From contig JAHLKH010000272.1 of the NCBI GenBank assembly GCA_025526915.1, positions 1 to 25,952 on the forward strand: DNA of 25,952 nt, given 5' to 3'. Made by a program: the position numbers and the translations under genes. The stretch is from Entophlyctis helioformis (lineage: Eukaryota; Chytridiomycota; Chytridiomycetes; Chytridiales; Chytriomycetaceae). Under the pieces are notes generated by a model. The model made no database searches. It was not told where the DNA came from and saw only the letters and a list, made by a program, of their open reading frames with translations. Shown here one piece after another: positions 1 through 9,300 of this stretch; position 1 is the first letter of the stretch, and every line of letters begins with the position of its first letter.

Positions 1-997
1 ACGACTTGTAGCCCAGATACGCGGCGGAGAACCTGCGCGGTGCCAAACAGATGCGTTGCACAGACGCCCACGAGCCCGTGTCAGCAAGCCGTGTGTGCGT
101 GGGCATCTGCAAGGCATCGACCAACACGTATGCATTGTGTGCGACGGAGATCTTGGCCGACAGACAGACACACAAAAGGACGTACCAGAAGGTTGTGAGG
201 CCGGCAAAGAAGAGAGCGCCGAGCAGGAACCAGAAGAGGAAGAAGCCGGCAATGGCGAGGAGCGATCCCTGCACGATGGCAACACCAGTGCCTGTGTTGC
301 GCGACGGTCGGGTCAGCGCAAGTACGTCGTCAGGCGACTCGTTAGACTTTGCCGTCGGCTGATGAGCTGAGCCGCTCTCACGGGAGCAGCGCACGGCGAC
401 GGGAGAAACCGTTGCGGCGCGTCGCAGGGGCACAGTGCAGGCCCCCGCCACCCGTGTAATGCGGGCGGGCGGGCGGGCGGCCGGTTGAGAGCGGGCGGGC
501 GGGCCAATGCGGATGGCGCATCCAGCAGCAGCAGCAGCGGCAGCAAGGGCAAGAAGGCGGCAGTTGAACTCACCGGCAGTGCCGAGCACGATGGCGCCGG
601 ACGTGAGGCCAAAGGCAGCAAACGTGCCGAGGGGAATGCGGAGAACAGGACGATGGCGACGAGGAAGGCCTGTTGGTGGTGGCATGAATGGGGCGGCAGA
701 TGCGGGGGCGGCAGATGCGGGGCGGCAGACAGAGCGTGAGACAGGACGTGAGACAGAGCGTGAGACAGCTGGGCAACAACAACGACTGCACAGAGCAGCA
801 ACAACAGCAACAACAACGGCGACGACGACTGCGCACCATCAGAGGCGGGTAGCGCTTGAGCACGGCCTGGGTGTACTTGAGCGAGGCGATGGCAGCCTGG
901 CGGGCCTGCTCGAGGCAGGGCCGACCTTCTGCTGGGCAGAGTGCGACCAGGTGGCCACGGAGATGAGGGCGGACTGGGGCTTGGGGAGAATGGCCAT
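1..997 (-). CDS. Promethin/LDAF1-like lipid-droplet membrane protein (partial, C-terminus off left edge)
   Basis: Exons on the minus strand are read as 997-837, 669-574, 366-186 and 32-1, with GT-AG introns between them. The product starts MAILPKPQSALISVATW, runs through an amphipathic stretch (CLEQARQAAIASLKYTQ), then hydrophobic hairpins (AFLVAIVLFSA, PLGTFAAFGLTSGAIVLG) and, after a polar exon, SLLAIAGFFLFWFLLGALFF followed by WFSAAYLGYK. This order, an amphipathic helix followed by paired membrane hairpins with a (V/I)(Q/E)GSLLA motif, resembles promethin/LDAF1 and yeast LDO16 proteins, which work with seipin at ER-lipid droplet contacts. The family call is by pattern only; another small hairpin membrane protein is possible. 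Two one-base frame breaks occur (near 922-930, and near 642-650 between FSA and PLGTF); one added base repairs each. The start is the first ATG of the conserved frame. Confidence 0.45.
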
Positions 998-1105
998 TGG
1001 GAAGCTAAGAGGTGCCTGCAGGCGCAGCAGATGGGCGGTCAGCATGCGTGCCGGCCATTCGAGGATCTGCCACGTAGTCCAACGTACGTTGTTTGGTTTA
1101 GAGCC

Positions 1106-1116
1106 AAGTTGCCGCC
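1106..1116 (+). repeat. Left copy of 11-bp flanking direct repeat (candidate target-site duplication)
   Basis: AAGTTGCCGCC lies immediately outside (overlapping by 2 bp) the left inverted repeat. The same 11 bases recur in the same orientation at 10818-10828, just outside the right inverted repeat. Flanking direct repeats of 8-11 bp are typical of Mutator-like insertions; this is inference from position and identity. Confidence 0.5.
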
Positions 1117-1135
1117 CGGTTCTCATACCATTACC
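1115..1135 (+). repeat. Left terminal inverted repeat (imperfect, 21 bp)
   Basis: The 21 bases run from CCCG through TCATAC to ATTACC. They match the reverse complement of 10794-10814 at 17 of 21 positions without gaps. Both copies keep CCCG, TCATAC and ATTACC. The pair encloses the FEN1-Fanzor gene and nothing else. Confidence 0.5.
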
Positions 1136-1136
1136 C

Positions 1137-1192
1137 CTGGTGGAATATTCCTGATTGGTCAATTCTGGTGGAATCGCTGTGATTGGTCGATC
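1137..1192 (+). repeat. Two 28-bp tandem units with inverted CCAAT boxes
   Basis: Units 1137-1164 and 1165-1192 both begin CTGGTGGAAT and both contain TGATTGGTC, the reverse of a CCAAT box. They lie just inside the left inverted repeat and about 290 bp upstream of the FEN1-Fanzor start. They may be promoter elements or subterminal transposase-binding repeats. Confidence 0.5.
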
Positions 1193-1483
1193 TAGAGAGC
1201 CCTTGCACAGTGCAGACACTGCGTGATGCGAGCACAGCAACGACAGTGGTGCAGGCAGCAGCGCCTGCTGTCTCGCTGGGCCGTGCGTGTGTGTCCTCCA
1301 TGAATAAAGAGGGGCGAATGCATAGTCATGTGCAACGCTCTCTCTCTCTCTGAGGAGCATGCCATTCCACACACAGACCAGTGCTCCATGCATTGCTGCC
1401 AACCATCAGTCTGATATTACGAGAGCAGCTTGCCCGTAAAACGACCGACACCAACACACACAACAACAAACCAACGAGCACAC

Positions 1484-3388
1484 ATGGGAGTCGTCGACAG
1501 TCTCCCCACCATCGACAAGAGAGGTGGTGTCAAGACGTACAAAGCAGACACCCCTCTGCCCACTGCCATTCAGGCCATTGCCCAGCAGCAGCCAGATGCA
1601 GCAGCAGCAGCAGCAGCAGCAGCCGACTCGGAGCCCATCAGCTGCATCATCCATGTCGACATCCTTTGCCTGCTCTACGGCGATATCATCAGAGCAGCAG
1701 CCGCAAAGCCGCCCCAGTCTGACAATGACTGGAGGCTGCTACTCGAGCCGCTCATCAGCAGCCTCGCCGCAGCCATTGGACAGCTGCACACAGTCCAGCT
1801 GCACGTTGACGGCTCGCAGCTTGACACTGGCACCAAGGCTGCCTATGCCAGGCGGGCCTGGGCGGCATTGGAGGCGGCATCCTTTCTCATGGCTGAGGCA
1901 GTCAAGCGAAATGCCGGCCAGAAGAGCGGCAAGCTCTTGAGGTGTGCCACTTGCTGCTGTTGATCTGCATGCTGTACTGACTGAATGCCATTCCAGAAAC
2001 GAGATGCAGCGCCTGCAGAAGGCATACCCCCTCACACGCGAGCGCAAGGCAGCCATCTCGAAGGCCCTGGGCAGTCTTCTCAGATACTTCAAAGGCGGGT
2101 CGTCTGTGTGCCTTTGCGAGAATGAGGCGGATGTTTGCATTGCACGCCATTCCCGCGAAGCAAGGTTGGTCGGCCTTCTGCATGCTTCTAGAATCCATGG
2201 CTCACGCGCCTTCTTGACAGCAATGTGCCAGTCATTGTCATCAGTGGCGACTCCGATCTGGTGTTCCACTGTGCCGGCTATTGCCCTGTCCTGCTGCTGC
2301 AACTGCGCAGTGGGCAGATCAATAGAATGCGATCCTACAATCACCATGGGATTGCCTCCATTGCAGCCGCCTTAGGCTTGCCAGACATTCCCTTTGTCTG
2401 CCAGTTGGTGGCCGCAATGGCGAGCAATGAATACTTTCATTGTGTTGGGATTGGTAGGTTGGCTTGCCTGCTTTGCATTTTTGGATGTCATGCACTGCGA
2501 CCTTGACTTACTCGTGATGCTGCGATGTGGACTTGAAAGGGATTGTCACGGCTGCAAAGTGCATCATGGCATGCATTCGGTTGGAGGCAGAGCAGCTGGG
2601 TATCTCTGTCGCGGATGTCTGTGAATGCCTCCAAGACCCCGACATTGCCAGGATGTTTGTGCATGTCATCAAGATTGCGTTCATGTGGCAGATGTACAAG
2701 ATCGGCGGCAAGCCTCTTGCTCAGTCATTCAGCAATGCCTTCGCGGTGTTTCTCAACCGTGACGAGAGAGGAGCCGATATTGGAGAGATCACAGCCCCAG
2801 CATGTGGCCATTATGCCAGTGTGTTTGCAGGACAGATGCGGCAGTAAGTCTTGGTTTGGATGCACTTGGACAGCATGGCATTGACATGAATGCATGCACC
2901 ATCCAATGGCAACAGCATCACTGCCAACAGGACCATCTCGCCCCAAAACAGGTAGGCACGGCTGCAATCTCTGCAGGATTCTTGTGGCACTGACTCTGAT
3001 GGATGCCACTGGCAGATCTGCCTCTGCATGCACGGCCTACAGCGACTGCTGCTTGAGCCACACGGCACAGCAGCTGAAGGGAAATGCCAGTGGTGCGGTT
3101 TGGCACATCACACGGGACGCAGTCACAGAGCTCGCCAACCACACTGTCAGCACAAGGCGGATGGACGGCGTTTTTGGCGAATTCAATGGCTGCCGTGTCG
3201 TGCTTGGCTGCATCCTCCGGTGCACAGCAGATCAGCTTGCCAATGACAGCATCAACAGCCGCGACATTCTTGCTGATATCTGCGAGAATGCAAGCAAGCA
3301 GCTGCTCCAGGCTGTGCACGAGAAGGATCTCGCTACAAAAGGATATGAGATACTCAGCCCAGCTGAGCAGAGCCTGTTACACGCCTTT
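1484..3388 (+). other. FEN1/XPG (PIN-like) 5'-nuclease domain of the fusion
   Basis: Family signatures appear in order. MGVVDSLPTI is the N-terminal MGI-x-GL type start. HVDILCLLYG carries D59 (FEN1 D34). LHVDGSQLDTGTK carries D109 (FEN1 D86, the VFDGxPPxxK motif). CENEADVCIAR carries E194 and E196 with the E-x-E spacing of FEN1 E158/E160. VISGDSDLVF carries D219 and D221 (FEN1 D179/D181). MASNEYFHCVGIG aligns with the LGSDY...GIG helix-two-turn-helix entrance but has Asn278 where FEN1 has D233. FEN1/XPG enzymes cut DNA flaps and bubbles using two metal ions held by these acids. Six of the seven acids are present, so activity is plausible, perhaps altered at the second metal. A poly-Ala run (~39-47) interrupts the N-terminus. 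Confidence 0.75.
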
Positions 3389-6300
3389 GTGAGTTTTGGG
3401 TGGCTTGGATGCGTGTCTTGACTGTCCACTGCATGCTGTTGCTGATTTTGAGCATGGCTGACTTGATCCATCACTGGGTGAGCAGATGGTGATCCTGAGA
3501 CTGCAGGAACGGCTCAAGAGGTATCCAGGCATCGCATGTGCACCATTCAGGCGTTCAAGGAAGCCAGGTTCGCTCTGCATTTGTTTGGCACAGTGCGACC
3601 TTGTGTATTCACAATCAATCACGGCATTCTTCTGGCAGGCAACCGCAAGGCTAAACAGCACCGCAGAAAGAGCACACGGATCGCGACTCGAAAGGCTGTC
3701 GCTGCCATTTGCAAACAGGCCATAGATACGCTGAATCTCTTGGAATGCCAAAAGAAACACAGCCCGGACGACTTCAAGCCGCTGGCACTTTCTGAGCAGT
3801 ATCAACAAGCCACAGACACACTGACACTGATCATTGACAGGGCTCCAGTGCGTCTTTGCATTTCTATGCTCTGTTTGCATGTGGCGGCTTGATGCACCTG
3901 CTCATGCTTTGACTTGACAGGTCGGCAAGCCACCGAAAGTGCCAAAGATGCTGCTGCCATCTCCAGCCGCAGCTGATGGCACAGATCGCGACAAGATCCT
4001 CTACATTGATGTGCTTCAAGACACAAAGACAACCGTGAGTTGAACTGCAGGCTTGTGATCATGAGCATCTTGTGCATATTCAGAATGCACGCCTAAGATT
4101 GCATCCAAACACGGCAGGAGCCATACCTTGTCACACTGGCCAGACAGGCTGTATTCAAGAAGGAGCGAGAAGAGCGTGCAGAGAAGGCCAAGGCAGATGA
4201 GATCATCAAGGAGCTCAAGAAGGATGCAAGCAAGCAAGCCCGCCAGGCTCAATCTGAGGATGAGACACGGGCGTAAGTGGCATATGGCATGTCGCGTGCC
4301 TTGATTGTGCTTGCTGACATGCATTCTGCTGGCAGATACGCATTTCATGCAAGACGCACCTTGCACAATGAGCTTGTCTGGATGGGCGACTACAAACAAG
4401 GGGCCTGCCAGACTCTTCCTGCAGCCGCCAATTTCAAAGCACCAACAGAGGAGGGCACGGAGAAAGACAAGGAGAAGGACGAGCACGAGCGCGAGCAGGA
4501 GGCACAGCAGCATCCCAAAGCACCAAAGGCTCAGACAAACACGCAGCAACATCGCCCCAATATGATTGTGGATCTGAAGGTATGGGAGTTGATCGCGATG
4601 CTGCTCTGCATGCTCGGCTTTTTGCATGCTGACAGGTGTGCAGGAGATGGTTTCAGACAATCCAGCAAGCGCAAAGTTGTTGGGCCCTCCAGCCAAACCA
4701 CCATCAGCAGAGCAAACCATCGCCATGGTCGTCCTAGCCTGCATTGCCAAGGTTTACACGTTCATCGTCGGCGCTCGGCATGTCGGGATTGTGATGCTCG
4801 GCGCTGTTCTCGAAGTACTGCTCAAGCTCGAGTCAGATGAGCCGCTGCCACTTGATTATCGCGTTTTCAAGTGGACCCGTGATGGAAAGACCAACTACTG
4901 CTTTCTTGATCGCGAGAAACTTGACCGCAAGACGGAGGCTGCGCTCTTGGCAGGATACTGTGTGCTGGAAAAGGACACCATGGTCCGGTTTATGTACGGC
5001 GTTGGTCCACATGGTTGCAAGGGCAAAATCCCTTTCTATGGGGATTCTGTGATCCTCTCAAAGGACACAGTGCTTGAGCTCTGCTCGCTCGGACACGTCA
5101 AGAAGCCCAAGCAGCCCAATGGCCCCAATGACCCTGACAGTCCTGACAGCCATGAGGACGATCGCGACCACGAGGATGATGATGATCATGATGACCACGA
5201 GGACGATGACAATCATGAGGATCACGAGGACAACGAGCAGCATGAGGATCACGAGGATGACGAGCAGCATGAGCAGCACGAGCAGCAAGCAGAAGCAGAA
5301 GCAGAAGCAGCAGCAGTCATTCCAACTGCCAATCAACTCCTCACAGCACTGACCAGCAGCAGATCCGGTGGCGAGACGTCTGTGGCATGTCTCCTACGCC
5401 ACATTGTCACGATTGTTGGCAATGGTCGCATGGCAAAGCCGCGATCATATATGGACACCACCAACACATGGCTGGTCACCGTCATGCAACTGATTGTTCA
5501 CCGTAACTGGACGCGGCGCATGGTGCACGCCAATGCAGGCAAGGTGCGTGCAGACATGGCTGATGCTGACATGATGGGCATGGATATGATGGATGCTGAC
5601 AAGATGGACGCGATCCAGACAAGCGCGATCCAGACAGATTTGGACAAGGCAGTCCTGCCATGCAAGCTGGCTGTTGGTCTGTGTGGGAAAGCGGCCAATG
5701 ACATCTACAGCTACTTGGCCCAAGATATCTGCACCATGCTGGCAGTGCATGTCATCTCGAACCAGTCGATGCTCGTGCTTGCTGCTGCCCACCAGCTGAT
5801 GCCCGGCGCATCAAAGGAGGAGGTCGTGGCATCAGTCGCGGCCATGACCAAAGCCATTGAGGATGCCATGCCACTGGCCGCCAAGGACGCGGCACCACTG
5901 GTCGCTGAGGACGCCATGCCACTGGCCGCCAAGGATGCCCCATCGCTGGCCGATCTTGACACTGCACCACAAGCCACTCTGGATGCTGCACCTCCTGCGG
6001 CAGGTCGCAAGAGGGCCCTGTCTAGCTCTTCGTCGCCCACCGATTGCACCGCGACCAAGAAGCCATGTGGCGAGAGGGACGAGGCCACCACAGACGCGGC
6101 ATCCAGCACACCTTCAGACACAGAGGGCATAGCCATTGCTGGGATCCCCCAACAGCTGGTCAGGCTTGCGACGATCTTGCTCAACAAGTCTGTCAGAGTT
6201 CCTGCTCGAGTGCAGCGAAGGCACAGGGAACTGCGGGTCTGAGGCACAGACAAAAGGAAGAGGAGCTGTCAGGCGACAGTGTCTGTGGCAGGCAATTGAA

Positions 6301-9300
6301 TGTGTATTCTAAGAAGTACCTGAGGCACAGACAAAAGGAAGAGGAGCTGTCAGGCGACAGTGTCTGTGGCAGGCAATTGAATAGAACAGCAAGGGAAGGG
6401 CAGAGACGCGAGACACAGAATTGGAAAAGCCAACAGACGATAATCTAACACCCCCCCTAGCCGAGGAGGCCAAGAGGACCCAAGGCGGTAGAAGAAGAGA
6501 AAAATTTTAAGCCTCGTCATCCCCCTGATGATCCGCGGAGGACGTCAAAAGCCTTGAGCATGGGTGGGCAGAGAAGAAGACGCAGTAGACTGAGCAGTGG
6601 TCGCTGGGCTGTGCAGGATGCGATCAGGGCGGTGGTTGACGCAGCAAAAAATCGACCAATCAGAGACAAGATGTCAAGAAAGAGGATCGGAGAAATTGAC
6701 CAATCAGCAACGAGATGTCAAGGAAGTGGATCGGAGACGCGTTGTGGGCGAAGGGCGAGATGTTTGAGCAGATCTGAAGGTGCGAGACAACAAAGAGAGA
6801 GAGATGGTGGACGCCGAGCGCAACGAGAAGGACGTTGAGGACGGTGTGGAGGGCCGGAGAACCGGTAGGCACTGAGCGCGCCGAGAAGGACGACGAGAAC
6901 AGTGTAGGGACTGGCGAACCAGTAGGTGCCGCAAGCGGCGAGGAGGATGTAGTAAAGGTGGACTGGCGACGCGGCAGGCCGAGCAGTGGTCGCTGGCTGT
7001 GCTGGGTGCGATCCGGATGGTGGAGGAGTGTGATGTGGGGGCTGGAGACGCGTCAGGCTGAGCAGTGGTCGCGGTGGAAATTGACCAATCGGAGACGAGA
7101 TGTCAAGAAAGAGGATCGGAGAAATTGACCAATCAGCAACGAGATGTCAAGGAAGTGGATCGGAGACGCGTTGTGGGCGAATGGCACGATGTTTGAGCAG
7201 ATCTGAAGGTGCGAGACAACAAAGAGAGAGAGATGGTGGACGCCGAGCGCAACGAGAAGGACGTTGAGGACGGTGTGGAGGGCCGGAGAACCGGTAGGCA
7301 CTGAGCTCGACGAGAAGGACGACGAGGGCAGTGTGGGGGCTGGAAGACCAGTGGACGCCGAGCGCAACGAGAAGGACGTTGAGAACGGTGTAGAGGGCCG
7401 GAGAACCGGTAGGCACTGAGCTCGACGAGAAGGACGACGAGGGCAGTGTGGGGGCTGGAGGACCAGTGGACACCAAACGCAACGAGAAGGACGTTGAGAA
7501 CGGTGTGGAGGGCCGGAGAACCGGTAGGCACTGAGCTCGACGAGAAGGACGACGAGGGCAGTGTGGGGGCTGGAAGACCAGTGGACGCCGAGCGCAACGA
7601 GAAGGACGTTGAGAACGGTGTAGAGGGCCGGAGAACCGGTAGGCACTGAGCTTGACGAGAAGGACGACGAGGGCAGTGTGGGGGCTGGAAGACCAGTAGG
7701 CGTCGCGAGCGACGAGGAGGATGTCAGAAGGGATGTGAGGGCCAGGCGGGTGCCGCGAGCGGCGAGATTGCTGTTTCTAGGGCTGTTCTTGTCAGAGTTC
7801 CTGCTCGAGTGCAGCGAAGGCACAGGGAACTGCGGGTCTGAGGCACAGACAAAAGGAAGAGGAGCTGTCAGGCGACAGTGTCTGTGGCAGGCAATTGAAT
7901 GTGTATTCTAAGAAGTACCTGAGGCACAGACAAAAGGAAGAGGAGCTGTCAGGCGACAGTGTCTGTGGCAGGCAATTGAATAGAACAGCAAGGGAAGGGC
8001 AGAGACGCGAGACACAGAATTGGAAAAGCCAACAGACGATAATCTAACAAAGTCGCTGTCGGAAATAGGCAAGTTCTACTGGCTGCGCAAGCTGGCCGGC
8101 GAAACAGTGATCAAATTATGCCCTGAGGCGGCGAATCGGGACCCGTTTGTTCATATCACCGAGACCATTCTGTTTTGGTCGGTGATAGGGAACCCAAAGG
8201 ATCGCAAGCCAACCAAGAACAACGCGGCATTGCAGGCTTTGCAAAAGCGTCTCTTGGCTGCGATCAGCAGTAGGTCGCACTTGGTTATGCCATGCTTACA
8301 TGATTTGATACTTACAAACCACTCTTCTCAAAGAGCCTGGCTTGCAAGCCTTGAATCTTGCGTCATCCAACAAGGACATACAAGCCGCTTTCAGCTCAAG
8401 CCGCGAGGATTGCGTTCTCGACATTCTCCTCCCCGGACTCGCCTCGGATACACGACGCTTCCAGACGCCTGCAGACGCTAAGGTCCAGATGGACGCGGCT
8501 GCCAAGGCCAGAGCAGACGCCATTGCCGATGCGACTCTTGAGGCCAAGAGACTCCTTCTGGTTGGCAAGGTGCGCGAGGATTACATCCAGGCTGCGATCA
8601 AAGCCCTGCCCCCAGCGCGACCAACCAAGGCTGTCAGACTAGGCAGCATCAAGACCGATGGATACAGCGTCTCTCAGCTGACTCTGGACTTTCGCACAGA
8701 CCGTCCAGAGTCGCCTCGCAGTATGTGGCGCACTTGAATGCGATGGTGCACACATTGGTTCTGACATCCGCCTTGATCTGCAGGTCCCAACGCGGCGTCT
8801 TCAGCCCAGCAACTCAGTCTTGCTGGTGATGCTCATGATCACATGGACGTCACATGTGAGTTGCTGTACCAATCCAGACGCGCACTTGTTGACCACACCG
8901 ACTGACATGCCATCCACAGCCACCGATCCAGCCGACCCATCAGCCACCAAGCCAAAAGCACCCAATCCTGTAAGCCACTTGCATGCCAACCTCGCGCATT
9001 GGTGCACATGCACTGCACATTCCTCACTCATGTCATGGCACGACAGGCCCAGTGCAACTTTTACGCCTCGCAGCGACTGCGTGACATCATCAACGCCAAC
9101 AATCTGTTCACTGACCAAGGCTACCAGTCTGTTCGTGTTGTCAGCTTTGATTGGGGCAAGCGGTACCTGTATGGCGCGTCCAGCATCTTGGTCGACCTCA
9201 GAGACTTTTCGTATACGCTCGAGTCCAACTATGTGCTCTCCTCTGGCGTATTTCATGCTGAGCGTGACCTTCAGCGGTGGTATGCATGCAATGACTCTGC

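Larger units (their letters stand above)
998..1483. promoter_or_regulatory. Divergent intergenic region containing the left end of the candidate mobile element
   Basis: No gene is supported here. The stretch separates the minus-strand membrane-protein gene from the plus-strand FEN1-Fanzor gene. It holds the left 11-bp direct repeat and inverted repeat (1106-1135), a 28-bp tandem duplication carrying inverted CCAAT boxes (1137-1192) and a short CT run around 1338-1350. Open frames across it have no recognisable protein features. Confidence 0.6.
6191..8049 (-). mobile_element. Non-autonomous LTR retrotransposon (TRIM-like), 1,859 bp
   Basis: Two 260-bp direct repeats (6191-6450 and 7790-8049), read as identical, begin TGTCAG and end CTAACA, the TG...CA ends of LTRs. 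A 5-bp AAGTC target duplication flanks them. On the minus strand the sequence CTAGGGGGGG immediately precedes the LTR copy at 6450-6191. This is a polypurine tract, so the element is transcribed on the minus strand, with 8049-7790 as the 5' LTR. No convincing primer-binding site for a known tRNA was recognised after that LTR. The 1,339-bp interior has no gag, protease, reverse transcriptase or integrase and is built largely of repeats, so it must rely on enzymes of another element. Identical LTRs argue for recent insertion. Confidence 0.92.

Noticed and set aside
313..816. 167-codon minus-strand frame rich in Leu/Val
   Set aside because: It crosses two introns of the membrane-protein gene; only short parts coincide with real exons.
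5058..5336. Minus-strand Leu/Ile/Val-rich frame that looks like a membrane protein
   Set aside because: It is the antisense shadow of the His/Asp/Glu-rich coding run in the fusion gene.
7053..7823. 256-codon minus-strand frame inside the LTR element as a possible gag gene
   Set aside because: It is produced by a 115-bp repeat lacking stops in several frames and shows no gag, zinc-knuckle or protease motif.
6191..8049. The 260-bp direct repeats as an assembly duplication
   Set aside because: TGT/ACA ends, the 5-bp target duplication and exact frame restoration are specific to LTR integration.
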